A stretch of DNA of 58,136 bases from Candidatus Uhrbacteria bacterium (GTDB taxonomy: Bacteria; Patescibacteriota; Patescibacteriia; UBA9934). Every line of letters begins with the position of its first letter. The stretch's first letter is position 1. The stretch covers positions 1-58,136 of the forward strand of contig CAINGB010000009.1 of assembly GCA_903848275.1 (NCBI GenBank), written 5' to 3'. The translations under genes and the position numbers were made by a program. This document shows, one piece after another, positions 35,295 to 44,131 of the stretch. Under the pieces are notes generated by a model. It saw only the letters and a list, made by a program, of their open reading frames with translations. It did no database searches and was not told where the DNA came from.

Positions 35295-37307
35295 TTACAA
35301 GCTTGCCATGAGCTTCGAGATCTCTTGCTCAAGTTCCTCTATTTCCTTTTTGATGACTTCGGTCGAACGCGGTGCCTCGTACTTGTAGAAGAAGCGGGTC
35401 ACAGGAACTTCATAGCCAATTCGACCGAGCTTTCCGTCCTTATGATCGGTACACGTTTCGTCGATCCATGCATCGGGGACGTACGGTTTTACCTCACGAT
35501 CAAAGTACACTCGAGCGTCTTCGTTTAGTGGCACATTCTCGCTATCTCGCAGAGTGCTGTCTGGCTCTATGCTTCCATCAGCAAGAGTGCAGACGTCGGC
35601 TTTCTCATCGCGTTCGCCGAGCATCGATAGAATGAATTTCAATACCGGCTTCTTGAGTTCAATCTTTTGCTCGTCGCATCGCTTTTTCATTGCCTCGACA
35701 AACTTTTCTTGGTTCAAATATGCCTCATCACCGAAGTTCTCGATGAGATGAAGGAGCTTTTGTTTTTCTGGATCAGGCAAACGGTCTTTGGTCATGAAGA
35801 TCTTCCAGAACACTTCGTGTCCTTTGAGACGCTCAATCCGTTCAGCTGATGCCTGAAAGTTCATCCGCAACGGACGCTCGACGACTATTTGTCGGTATCC
35901 AAAATCACTGTTCTTGAAGATCTTAGAGTATTCATTTTCGGCGAATCCCTTGTACAGCTCAAGAACCTTCGCGCGATGGGCATCGGTGATTTCGTTGCGC
36001 TTATTACCAAGGCTCTTCCGCATCTTTTCCGAGAAGCCGCGAGCATCAATAATTTGAACCACGCCTTTGCGCTTATCTTCTTTCCGATTCGTCACGAACC
36101 AGAGGTACGTTGGAATACCCGTGTTGAAGAAGAGTTGGTCCGGGAGCGCGACGACAGCTTCCAACCAATCATGTTCCAAAATCCAGCGACGGATTTCGCT
36201 TTCACCCTGACCAGCATCACCTGTGAAGAGCGGTGAGCCATTGAAGACGATGCCGATGCGCGAGCCTCCTTCGCTTTCTGGTCGCATTTTTGAAATGAGA
36301 TGCTGAAGGAAGAGGAACTGACCATCAGAAGATCGTGGAAGACCTGCGCCAAAACGTCCCGCGTATCCGCGTTCAGCTTCACGCTCAACTGCATCCATGT
36401 CCTTCTTCCAGTCCACACCGAATGGTGGGTTGGTAAGCATGTAGTCGAAATGTGTGCCGAAAAATTGATCGTTTGAAAGTGTGCTTGCGAGTGAGTGATC
36501 CTTTTCACCGCCCTTCATGTTGTCGGGGTTCTCGCCCTTAATCAGCATGTCTGACTTACACATGGCATAGGTGACCGGATTCAGTTCCTGACCGTAAAGG
36601 TACACACCAGCATCCTTGTTTACGTCGTTGCGAATGTACTCCTTTGCGATAGAAAGCATTCCGCCCGTTCCGCACGCACAGTCGTAAACGGTTTTGATGA
36701 TGTGTTCCTTCTTCAGTTTGTCTCGATCTGGCACGAAGAGAATCTCGACCATGAGTTTAATCACGTCGCGTGGAGTGTAATGTTCTCCAGCGGTTTCATT
36801 GGATTGCTCAGAGAACTTGCGGATGAGCTCCTCAAAGATCGATCCCATCTCGTGGTTGTCGACAACGTCAGGATGAAGGTCGACTTTATTCAATTCCTTG
36901 ATGATGAGGTAGAGCAGGTTACCGCCCTCGAGCCGTGAAAGTTGGCGGTCAAATTCAAACTTTTCAATAATGTCTTCGATGTTCGCACTGAATCCACGCA
37001 GATAGTGTTTAAAGTTGGTAGCGATGTGATCTGGGTCTTCAAGGAGTTTTTCAAAGTCGTATTCGGAGACGTTATAAAAACCAACCTTCGATGCGGCCTT
37101 CAAGACAGGGTCAATATCAATCTGAGCCTTCAGTTCGTTGTTCTGTTGAAGCACCTTCGCTTTTGTTGGAGCAAGGAGAGAATCAAGACGTTTAACCACG
37201 ACGAGCGGTAAAATAACGTCTTGGTACTCGTGTTGTTTCCAGCTTCCACGAAGAATTTCGGCGATGTTCCAGATGAGCTGTGCCTTGTCTCGAAAGTTGT
37301 TGGTCAT
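35295..37307 (-). CDS. hsdM: Type I R-M methyltransferase subunit HsdM
   Basis: 670 residues. The N-terminal helical HsdM_N domain starts NFRDKAQLIWNIAEILRGSW. The N6-adenine methyltransferase core shows ACGTGGMLSIA (SAM-binding) and TNPPFGVDW (catalytic NPPF). A long C-terminal part (about 480-670) ends in a coiled-coil-like EVIKKEIEELEQEISKLMAS, the segment that docks on HsdS. The start is one base after the stop of the Fic-like gene, so the operon runs Fic-like, hsdM, hsdS, RT, hsdR. Confidence 0.95.
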   Translation of the reverse strand: MTNNFRDKAQLIWNIAEILRGSWKQHEYQDVILPLVVVKRLDSLLAPTKAKVLQQNNELKAQIDIDPVLKAASKVGFYNVSEYDFEKLLEDPDHIATNFKHYLRGFSANIEDIIEKFEFDRQLSRLEGGNLLYLIIKELNKVDLHPDVVDNHEMGSIFEELIRKFSEQSNETAGEHYTPRDVIKLMVEILFVPDRDKLKKEHIIKTVYDCACGTGGMLSIAKEYIRNDVNKDAGVYLYGQELNPVTYAMCKSDMLIKGENPDNMKGGEKDHSLASTLSNDQFFGTHFDYMLTNPPFGVDWKKDMDAVEREAERGYAGRFGAGLPRSSDGQFLFLQHLISKMRPESEGGSRIGIVFNGSPLFTGDAGQGESEIRRWILEHDWLEAVVALPDQLFFNTGIPTYLWFVTNRKEDKRKGVVQIIDARGFSEKMRKSLGNKRNEITDAHRAKVLELYKGFAENEYSKIFKNSDFGYRQIVVERPLRMNFQASAERIERLKGHEVFWKIFMTKDRLPDPEKQKLLHLIENFGDEAYLNQEKFVEAMKKRCDEQKIELKKPVLKFILSMLGERDEKADVCTLADGSIEPDSTLRDSENVPLNEDARVYFDREVKPYVPDAWIDETCTDHKDGKLGRIGYEVPVTRFFYKYEAPRSTEVIKKEIEELEQEISKLMASL

Positions 37308-37308
37308 A

Positions 37309-38196
37309 TTAGACGAAGAGTTTTTCATATCCCTTAAGAGCGAAGATGCGGTTACGCTCACCACCGCCCGTGATTTCGAGTAAATGCAGGTCCTCGACGA
37401 GACGTGTCATGAGTTTGTTGAGCGTGTGGTAGGTGATTTTGAACTTTTTCCCATACGCCGCCTCAATCTCTCGTACAGTAAATGCCTCGCGCTCCATAAA
37501 ATACGGGAGGAGCTCAAGGGCGACTTTCTTCGGACGAGTCTCAAGAGAAACAATGGTATCCCTGTATCTCGCCTCGATAATGCGAATGACGTGATAGACA
37601 CTCTGCGTACGTTCTTCTGCGCGGAGAACGCTTTGTAGAAAATCATCAGGAGTCGTGTTCTGATCCTCAATCATGAATTTCGCAAGCGGAAGCATTGGGC
37701 TTGGAGTCAGATCGAAATGGACGAATAACGCATGGAGCAGAGCGTTCGCCATCACATTGTTACCCGAACGAAATGGAGCCAGTTTCAAAAAGGCAGCATG
37801 AATAAGGTGAATCCTCGTAAAGACATCGATTCTCACCAGTCCCACGATTTCATTTATCGCTTCGTTAAATTCTTCTCCTACCTCATCCGTGCGAAATTCA
37901 CCCGGAAAATATCGGTAACCATCGGGATGATCAAAAATTTGTCGATGTACTTTTTCAAGGAAAGGCGACCCCATCTCGATCTGCGGGCGCATAGCAATAA
38001 GAGCCGACGTGTAACGCTTCGCACACTCCATGTCGCCATGGGTGATTGCCTTGTTTTCCAAACGAGCTTCCATCTGAAATGCCGCTTCAGCCTCATGGGC
38101 GAGTAGGAGTCTTGTAGGAGCCGATAGCTCGTCAAGAGCCTCTCGAAAAGCACTCAAAACACCCGCAAAAAATGCGGCTTTTCCGACTGCTTCCAT
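37309..38196 (-). CDS. Fic-like protein with degenerate active site
   Basis: 295 residues with a Fic-fold core. The segment THIHLIHAAFLKLAPFRSGNN aligns with the family motif HPFxxGNGRxxR, but the catalytic His is replaced by Ala140 and the GNGR by GNNV. AMPylation by this site is therefore unlikely. The upstream region has FDHPDGYRYFPGEFR, the usual Fic loop (GxYR). The C-terminal ~90 residues (MEREAFTVREIEAAYGKKFK) look like a winged-helix DNA-binding domain. First gene of the R-M operon, so it may regulate it. ATG 38196 is chosen; GTG 38214 is an alternative. Confidence 0.72.
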   Translation of the reverse strand: MEAVGKAAFFAGVLSAFREALDELSAPTRLLLAHEAEAAFQMEARLENKAITHGDMECAKRYTSALIAMRPQIEMGSPFLEKVHRQIFDHPDGYRYFPGEFRTDEVGEEFNEAINEIVGLVRIDVFTRIHLIHAAFLKLAPFRSGNNVMANALLHALFVHFDLTPSPMLPLAKFMIEDQNTTPDDFLQSVLRAEERTQSVYHVIRIIEARYRDTIVSLETRPKKVALELLPYFMEREAFTVREIEAAYGKKFKITYHTLNKLMTRLVEDLHLLEITGGGERNRIFALKGYEKLFV

Positions 38197-38213
38197 GTTA
38201 ATAATTTCTTCCA

Positions 38214-38245
38214 CAATGTAATAAAGTGTTTACTTCTTTACATTG
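38214..38245. promoter_or_regulatory. Operator-like inverted repeat upstream of the R-M operon
   Basis: CAATGTAATAAAGT (38214-38227) and ACTTCTTTACATTG (38232-38245) match as inverted repeats at 12 of 14 positions around a 4-base spacer. It lies between the promoter and the start of the Fic-like gene, where a repressor would block transcription. Confidence 0.6.
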
Positions 38246-38248
38246 AGT

Positions 38249-38276
38249 ATTCTATCACATCCCATGTACCAGTCAA
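38249..38276 (-). promoter_or_regulatory. Promoter of the Fic-like/hsdM/hsdS/RT/hsdR operon
   Basis: On the minus strand TTGACT (38271-38276) is followed after 16 bases by TAGAAT (38249-38254). Confidence 0.6.
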
Positions 38277-38374
38277 GTTATCCGCTATAAATTGCCAAAT
38301 TTCCCCAAGGTTCCTTCAATTTCGCAGAAGACCCATAAGGGTAAGGAAGGGCTGTGAATAGCCAATGAAATCGC

Positions 38375-38403
38375 TTTACGTGAATTGGTTTGTAAGCTAT
38401 TAT
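38375..38403 (+). promoter_or_regulatory. Promoter of the structured RNA
   Basis: TTTACG (38375-38380), a 17-base spacer, TATTAT (38398-38403). The transcription start falls near 38409-38411, the beginning of the closing stem of the structured element. The rest of 38277-38374 shows no gene. Confidence 0.6.
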
Positions 38404-38406
38404 TTA

Positions 38407-38531
38407 GGAGCTTCACTACTCAGCCTATACAAGGGCCGAATTTCGGCTTAACCGGATCGCGCGTAATAAGCGGCGTATCCGGTTAAAACAGTTCTAGCAC
38501 GATCCGTGCTTGGGCTGGGTAGTGAAGCACC
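38407..38531 (+). ncRNA. Four-way-junction structured RNA, unknown class
   Basis: A 19-base closing stem pairs 38407-38425 with 38513-38531 (two non-Watson-Crick positions; the inner one is a U-G pair on the plus strand and an A-C mismatch on the minus strand). Inside are three hairpins: GCCGA/TCGGC (38435-38447), TTAACCGGAT/ATCCGGTTAA (38448-38486, with a further stem inside) and AGCACG/CGTGCT (38496-38510). A promoter starts transcription at its 5' border. It is not a tRNA and lacks the T-box bulge. It could be a free RNA or the leader of the nuclease gene at 38583. Its proximity to an RT-bearing operon is notable, but a link is unproven. Confidence 0.6.
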
Positions 38532-38582
38532 ACCGGCATACGTCGCTTTTTGTATTATCGAAAGCGATTCCCGGGATGCTTT

Positions 38583-39716
38583 ATGGAATCGACTTTTTTA
38601 GAAAATTTGTTATCAAATCCGATCGGGCTTTTCGAACTTGAGAAGCGCATATCTTCTTTCAATGTGTTCGAGGCAACTGGCGCGGTGCGCCGAGAACTTA
38701 GGCACTCGGACTTTATCGGGTTCCTTTTTGATCCATCCGAAACTCACGGACTCGACGAGACCCTTTTTCGCATATTTTGCGAGAGCTTCAACATCAACAT
38801 TTCTCAAACTCCAATCGTCACCGTTTCCCGCGAGTGGGAGCACATCGATATCATGGTTCGCGACCGGGCGAACAAGGTTATCCTCGTCATCGAAAACAAA
38901 ATCGACACGTCGGAACACTCAGATCAGCTCCAGCGATATCGCAGAATTGTTGACGCCGCGTACCCGGATTACGCGCGTCATTATTTTTTTCTCACGAAGA
39001 CCGGAGAGGAACCGTCGGATAGCCACTATAAAATCCTCAGTTACGCGGATATCCGTTCATTTGTGGAGCGGCTAGCAAGCGCGTCCGGAACAGGTGACGT
39101 CGCAACCATCCTTATCCATTACGCCAACATGATTGAACGCCATTTTATGCCAGACAACGAAATAGCCCAGCTCTGCCGAAAAATTTACACGGATCACCGC
39201 AGAGCCATTGATCTCATCATTGAGCACAGACCAGAAGGCGGTGAGGACGTCTTCGACAAGCTCCGCGAGCTGATCGACCAGCGTCCGGATTTCGAACTCG
39301 ATCACTCCGACGTGCACCGTATTCGGTTCGCCGTTCCCGCTTGGGATAGTCTTCCTGACATGAAGACATCCAACTGGACGCCGAGCAAGCGATTCGTTCT
39401 CTTTGAAGCGAAGAACAATGTCGACGGAACCGAGCGCGTTCAACTCAAGTTGTTTCTTGGTCCGACGCCAAGTAGAATCAGAGAGGAGTTGTTCGGGCAC
39501 GTCCAAGGAGCGAAAGAAGCTTTCCGCCATAGCCGTCGCGAATTGGGCGAAAAGTGGGCGCAGGTCTACAATATCGAGCTTCTCGGTTCGGACGACGTTC
39601 AACAGGACGACAAGCTGAAGATGCTTGAAAACAACTGGAACCACTTTTTGCGACAAGATTTTCCACTGATTGATCAGAGTATCCGCGCATTCATCGAGTC
39701 CCAGGATTCCAAATAA
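38583..39716 (+). CDS. PD-(D/E)XK nuclease superfamily protein
   Basis: The 377-residue protein has a PDDEXK_4-like core: HIDIMVRDRANKVILVIENK gives Asp89 and Glu104-x-Lys106, followed by the QLQRYRRIVDA helix. The C-terminal half is of unknown role. It resembles proteins found in defence islands and beside R-M genes, possibly nicking or cutting DNA. ATG 38583 is preferred (MESTFLENLLSNPIGLFELE); an upstream in-frame start adds eleven residues. The leader of about 170 nt carries the structured RNA. The next gene starts five bases after its stop. Confidence 0.78.
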   Translation: MESTFLENLLSNPIGLFELEKRISSFNVFEATGAVRRELRHSDFIGFLFDPSETHGLDETLFRIFCESFNINISQTPIVTVSREWEHIDIMVRDRANKVILVIENKIDTSEHSDQLQRYRRIVDAAYPDYARHYFFLTKTGEEPSDSHYKILSYADIRSFVERLASASGTGDVATILIHYANMIERHFMPDNEIAQLCRKIYTDHRRAIDLIIEHRPEGGEDVFDKLRELIDQRPDFELDHSDVHRIRFAVPAWDSLPDMKTSNWTPSKRFVLFEAKNNVDGTERVQLKLFLGPTPSRIREELFGHVQGAKEAFRHSRRELGEKWAQVYNIELLGSDDVQQDDKLKMLENNWNHFLRQDFPLIDQSIRAFIESQDSK

Positions 39717-39721
39717 AGCCT

Positions 39722-41188
39722 ATGTTGACCAAATCCAACTTCATGCAATTTCTCCGTTGTTCCTGCGAGCTGTGGCTCGTGAAGCAGCGGCCGGATTTGG
39801 TTCCGCCAATCGATCCTGCTCTCCAGCGCATCTTCGACGAAGGAAACGTGGTCGACGCGTGGGCACAGAAGCTATTCCCAGGTGGCGTGAACGTCGACGG
39901 GTTCGGTAAGCCTGCCGCCGAGAATACGAAAAAGGCGATCGCGAATGGTGCGACTATTTTGTTACAGCCGACGTTCATGACGGCGAAGCTTTCTTGTCGT
40001 TGCGACATTCTTACGAAGAACGCTGACGGCTCGTGGGACATCTACGAGGTAAAGAGCTCAACGGACGTCAAAGAAGAACACATTACCGACGTTGCCTTCC
40101 AACGCATCTGCATCGAAGAGGCTGGCATTCGTATTTCGCGGACGTTCCTCGTCCATATCAACAACCAGTACGTTCGTAACGGTGAGATCGACCCGGAACA
40201 GCTGTTCTCCAAAGTCGACGTCACACACGAAGTCGAAAACGTCATGCCGATGGCGAAGAAGGAAATCCCTCGTGCTCTCGCCGTACTCGATTGGGAAAAG
40301 ATGCCGAGACTCATGCATGTCATGTCCTGCAATGATCCAGCCGAATGCGAATTCCTCGCCTGTTATTTTTCGGAATTTAAGGACGACGATAAATATTCCA
40401 TCGCTGCATCGCTTCCCAAAGAAAAGCTCGTCACTTTCATCGAACGCGGCTTGATTACACCCGACCAAGTTCCAGCCGATGTTATGGCTGAACTTGGTGA
40501 TATCAAGTTACCGAACACGAAGGCTGAGCCGACGCTTTCGATTGATAAGGATGCGATCAGGTCAGAACTGGACGGTTTGCAGTACCCGCTCTACTTCCTT
40601 GATTACGAAACTCAACACTCCGCTGTCCCTACGTTCGATGGCTACCGACCATACCAGCAGATGGTTTTTCAATATTCCGTCCATGTCGTGCGCGAGCCGG
40701 GAATGGAGCCAGAACACTACGAATTCCTCGCCGATCAACCGAAAGATCCCGCATCGATGGTCGCAGAGTCTCTCAAGAAACATATTGGCGATGTCGGAAG
40801 CGTCATCGTTTGGAATGCTCGTTTCGAAGCTTCGCGCAACGCGGAGATTGGTGAACACCTGCCCGAGTTCGCGGACTTCATGGCTGACATCAACAACCGC
40901 ATCTACGACCTCATGATGATCGTGAAGAAGGGCTACTACGTCGACTCCCGTTTCGGCGGCAGCGCATCTATTAAGCGTGTTTTGCCCGTCATGTGTCCCG
41001 AGCTGTCGTACAACGATCTCACCATTCACGAAGGAGGAACGGCATCCGCAAGCTGGGCGACGCTCACGAACCCAGCGATTCCGGTCGATCAGCGAGAGCA
41101 GTTGCGTAAGGACATGCTCGCGTATTGTGGATTGGACACTTACGCAATGTATGCGATTTTTCTCAAGCTCCTCACGTCCTGTTCGTGA
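39722..41188 (+). CDS. DUF2779 protein: Cas4-like nuclease plus RNase H-fold exonuclease-like domain
   Basis: 488 residues. The N-terminal domain begins KSNFMQFLRCSCELWLVKQR and has KLSCRCDILTK and WDIYEVKSST (acidic residue and E-x-K), like RecB/Cas4-type nucleases. The C-terminal domain has YFLDYETQHSAVP (DxE), VIVWNARFEASRN and MLAYCGLDTYAMY (late Asp), a DnaQ-like 3'-5' exonuclease layout typical of DUF2779. Together with the preceding nuclease it forms a two-gene unit. The 3' end overlaps the convergent terminase gene by 17 bases. Confidence 0.8.
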   Translation: MLTKSNFMQFLRCSCELWLVKQRPDLVPPIDPALQRIFDEGNVVDAWAQKLFPGGVNVDGFGKPAAENTKKAIANGATILLQPTFMTAKLSCRCDILTKNADGSWDIYEVKSSTDVKEEHITDVAFQRICIEEAGIRISRTFLVHINNQYVRNGEIDPEQLFSKVDVTHEVENVMPMAKKEIPRALAVLDWEKMPRLMHVMSCNDPAECEFLACYFSEFKDDDKYSIAASLPKEKLVTFIERGLITPDQVPADVMAELGDIKLPNTKAEPTLSIDKDAIRSELDGLQYPLYFLDYETQHSAVPTFDGYRPYQQMVFQYSVHVVREPGMEPEHYEFLADQPKDPASMVAESLKKHIGDVGSVIVWNARFEASRNAEIGEHLPEFADFMADINNRIYDLMMIVKKGYYVDSRFGGSASIKRVLPVMCPELSYNDLTIHEGGTASASWATLTNPAIPVDQREQLRKDMLAYCGLDTYAMYAIFLKLLTSCS

Positions 41189-42929
41189 TTTTTGTAGTGA
41201 CAGAATTGGTTGATGGTTGTGCGGAAGTCATAGGAACTCTTTCTTGCATCCGTTCTTGCTTACGCAGGATCACGGAAGCTTGATATTCTCCGCGCGTGAA
41301 TTGCTTTCTCGGCGGCGGTGCAATTGATCTCCAGACCCCAGGCGCAATCCATTCCACACCGTCAGTTTTATAACGTGCGTTCATTGCCAGTTCGATCTCG
41401 GGCATCTTTTCGACCGCTTTTATCTGAATGTCGGCTTCTTGCCATGATTGTTGTAAATCGATCGGAATGATCTGTTTATAGTCACCGGTCGCCATTCCGA
41501 TCTCCATCTTCGCTCGATTTTTTGTGTGTACCGAAAGAATAAGAGTCGTTAGTGCATCGACAAGATCATCATGCTTTGCCGCTCCAAAGTTCACGAGTTG
41601 CTCAATCAATGCATTCGCGCCGCTCCTCGGGAAAAGCACCATACCGGTCTTTATCAATGCGCTGATACCGTATAGCCTTTCTCGCTTGTCCATCTGTCCG
41701 GGCAAATATTCCGTAACGCGTCGAACGCCGAGAACTTTTAAGTGTTGTCCGAAAACCGCTTGGTAGGCTACTTTTTCGTAGAACACTTCGACGTTTTGTT
41801 TGCTGCCGATAGCATCAATGAGTGACACGCATGCCCTGATAGATGGGTCGAATTCTAATTGAGCGTTTAAGACGTTTGGGAGAATGTAAATTTTCTGATC
41901 GACTCCATGACCCTCAACGATCGCTGGGATCATCGCGGTCTTGTCGCGCCCCTGCTTTGTACTGCTTGCGAGATCGACGCCCAAAACACGAAATGTCGAT
42001 CCTGTGAATTTGTAATCCGGCTCGTAGTAGACGATGTCTTTCTTCTCAATAATCTGCTCGTCGGGCGGAATGATTTCGAGCCGGTATTCCTGTCTCCACG
42101 TTTTGATGGATGGAAACGACTGCTTGAACGCCTCGATGCTCGCTTTGTCCGGAAACTTTCCAGGCCAGGCACAGACACCTTTCTTACCGATGAGCGGACA
42201 CTTGATTACCTCGGCATCGAACGTCCCCGCCTTCACCTTCGCGATGATGCGGTTCGGCAGGCTGTCCTCGTGAAGGTTGTTCGCGATCATGATGACGCGC
42301 GTGCCGATGTCGCCCGCGCCGAGCAAGTCGCTATTGAACCAATCCTCCAGCTTGTCGCGCGATTCCTGCATGCGAACCGACGCGGTGTCCTCGATGTCGT
42401 CAAGAATGAGCACGTCGGGGCGGTAGTGCTTGAAACGCACGCCGCGCATCGACTGCTCGACGGAGATGCCCGCGATCTGCGCGTCGTACTTCTGGAACGT
42501 CAGCGCGGTTGAGTTCCACGGCGTGGTTTCCTCAGACACCGCGCCGAAGTCATTCTGAAGCATCGTGTTCGTCTCGAACTCTCGCTTGATCGCGTCGATG
42601 AATTTCTTCGTCTGTTCGACGGTCTTTCCGACGATAAGGACGAAGTGTTTCTGTTGTTCGCCGAGAATTGCCCAGATCGGGTACGACATGGTGCAGATCG
42701 TGCTCTTCGCGCTTCCACGGAACGTCATTGCGACCGCGAACCGAACCTTGTCGTCCTGCGTGAGGTCGAAGAGCATCCGGTGGATGTCGGCGGACGGGTA
42801 TTTGATGTAGTCGCCGAAATACGCCCCAAAGAATGCCAGGTGCGACTTCCGCGCAAGGTCAATTCTCGCCGTCTTGTTGTTCATCACCAGATCCAGCGTC
42901 TGCTGGTCCAGCTGGTTGCTGTTTGTCAT
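41172..42929 (-). CDS. terL: Phage terminase large subunit
   Basis: About 585 residues. The ATPase has a deviating Walker A FRGSAKST, and Walker B VLILDDIED. The nuclease domain shows VLGVDLASSTKQGRDKTAM and AAKHDDLVDALTTL (catalytic Asp residues), as in phage packaging motors that move DNA into procapsids and cut it. The start at 42929 (MTNSNQLDQQTLDLVM) overlaps the small subunit gene by 71 bases; the open frame reaches 42980. No portal or capsid genes follow. Confidence 0.9.
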   Translation of the reverse strand: MTNSNQLDQQTLDLVMNNKTARIDLARKSHLAFFGAYFGDYIKYPSADIHRMLFDLTQDDKVRFAVAMTFRGSAKSTICTMSYPIWAILGEQQKHFVLIVGKTVEQTKKFIDAIKREFETNTMLQNDFGAVSEETTPWNSTALTFQKYDAQIAGISVEQSMRGVRFKHYRPDVLILDDIEDTASVRMQESRDKLEDWFNSDLLGAGDIGTRVIMIANNLHEDSLPNRIIAKVKAGTFDAEVIKCPLIGKKGVCAWPGKFPDKASIEAFKQSFPSIKTWRQEYRLEIIPPDEQIIEKKDIVYYEPDYKFTGSTFRVLGVDLASSTKQGRDKTAMIPAIVEGHGVDQKIYILPNVLNAQLEFDPSIRACVSLIDAIGSKQNVEVFYEKVAYQAVFGQHLKVLGVRRVTEYLPGQMDKRERLYGISALIKTGMVLFPRSGANALIEQLVNFGAAKHDDLVDALTTLILSVHTKNRAKMEIGMATGDYKQIIPIDLQQSWQEADIQIKAVEKMPEIELAMNARYKTDGVEWIAPGVWRSIAPPPRKQFTRGEYQASVILRKQERMQERVPMTSAQPSTNSVTTKITNRT

Positions 42930-43350
42930 ATGGTTCCATGTTGGTAGAGATAAGTCCGAGCTTTTGGTAAGCATCGGCAAGCATCTGTTTTTCCTTGTCG
43001 GTCAGCTCCTGCTTTACGGGAGTCGTGATCTGCACCTTGTTCGCGTACGCCTTGTGACGGTTGCGGAGCCAGAACGAAATTGCGGCGAAGTTCTGTTCCT
43101 TGATCGCGCTGATGAGTTGCGATTCTGCCATGTCGTTGATGAATCCCGTTCCTTCGCTGAGTGCCTCCTCAGTTTGCGTAGCGAACGTCGCATCTTCCGC
43201 GATCCATCGATAATACGTCGCGCGGGAGACGCCGAGCTTCTCGCACGCAACCTGCACGATGGGAATCTTGCGAAGATGATCGACGAGAAGCTTTTTCTGT
43301 TCCTCCTGTCGCTTGTCGATGAGTGGGCTATTTCGCTTTATCTTTGGCAT
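42859..43350 (-). CDS. terS: Phage terminase small subunit-like protein
   Basis: The 163-residue protein has an N-terminal helix-turn-helix (IPIVQVACEKLGVSRATYYRW, about 29-49), then ATFATQTEEALSEGTGFINDM and SAIKEQNFAAISFWLRNRH, matching the phBC6A51-type helix-turn-helix small terminase. The C-terminus is Gly/Gln-rich and acidic. It recognises packaging sites and recruits the large subunit, whose gene follows and overlaps. Confidence 0.82.
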   Translation of the reverse strand: MPKIKRNSPLIDKRQEEQKKLLVDHLRKIPIVQVACEKLGVSRATYYRWIAEDATFATQTEEALSEGTGFINDMAESQLISAIKEQNFAAISFWLRNRHKAYANKVQITTPVKQELTDKEKQMLADAYQKLGLISTNMEPYDKQQPAGPADAGSGDEQQDGEN

Positions 43351-44131
43351 AGGTCATGAGCTTTACTGCTTTTATGCCTGTCTTCTTTTCGAATCTGTCG
43401 ATGATCGTCGCAATGTACTCGTGATCGATCTCAACTCCGTAGCACCTGCGCCTCGTATCCTCACACGCGATAACTGCGGTTCCGCTTCCGAGAAAAGCGT
43501 CATAAACAACGTCACCAACTTGTGATGAGTTGAGAATCAGTCGACGGATCAATCCCGTAGGCTTTTGCGTAGGATGCAATGCGGACTTCGACGGCTTCGG
43601 ATACACGATCACCGATTTATCTTTTGACTTGAAGAACCGATGGGTGCCATGCCAGGCGTACGCAATAAGTTCGTGTTGGCCAATATAATCGAGCCGCCCA
43701 ATCACCGCGTGGTGCTTCACCCATACGAGCAACTGTGTGAATGTCATGCCCGCGTCGAGCATGCCCTCGCGCATCGCGAAGATCATCTTGTCGGCATTGA
43801 ACAGGTACGCGGCGTTCTTCTTTGCCATATGCGGAACGACCGCATCGAGCCACGCCTTGGTGAACGCCCGATATTGTTCGTCTGTTTGGTTGTGATCGTT
43901 CTGAATTTCTTTCTCCTTCGCAATCTTAATGTTCAATCCCTGTTTGCTCGTTGCGTACGCGACTCCGTAAGGCGCGTCCGCGCAGATGAGTGCGACGCGT
44001 TCGTCGCCAAGGAGCGCGGAGACAAGACCCGCATCGCAACTGTCGCCACAGGCAATCCTGTGATCGCCCAAGATGAAAATATCCCCGTACTTAATTGATG
44101 AGTTTTGCTTTGTCTCCGGAGAGGGCTTCAT
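43328..44131 (-). CDS. DNA methyltransferase (N4/N6), DAPY variant
   Basis: 267 residues. It has a catalytic tetrapeptide read as ADAPYG in place of DPPY, and DAFLGSGTAVIACEDTRR as the SAM-binding FxGxG. LHPTQKPTGLIRRLI is the typical motif of beta-class methyltransferases. The target adenine or cytosine cannot be read. It overlaps the small terminase gene and the ParB-fused methyltransferase gene, forming one phage-type cluster. It may protect the element from host restriction or mark its own DNA. Confidence 0.85.
   Translation of the reverse strand: MKPSPETKQNSSIKYGDIFILGDHRIACGDSCDAGLVSALLGDERVALICADAPYGVAYATSKQGLNIKIAKEKEIQNDHNQTDEQYRAFTKAWLDAVVPHMAKKNAAYLFNADKMIFAMREGMLDAGMTFTQLLVWVKHHAVIGRLDYIGQHELIAYAWHGTHRFFKSKDKSVIVYPKPSKSALHPTQKPTGLIRRLILNSSQVGDVVYDAFLGSGTAVIACEDTRRRCYGVEIDHEYIATIIDRFEKKTGIKAVKLMTYAKDKAK

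Noticed and set aside
38407-38531. Calling the structured element a retron msr-msd
   Set aside because: It is not next to the RT, lies on the opposite strand and I see no clear branching G with inverted a1/a2 pairing in the retron style.
41907-42512. 201-residue plus-strand open frame
   Set aside because: Shadow of the terminase large subunit gene; Arg/Val/Asp-rich composition typical of antisense.
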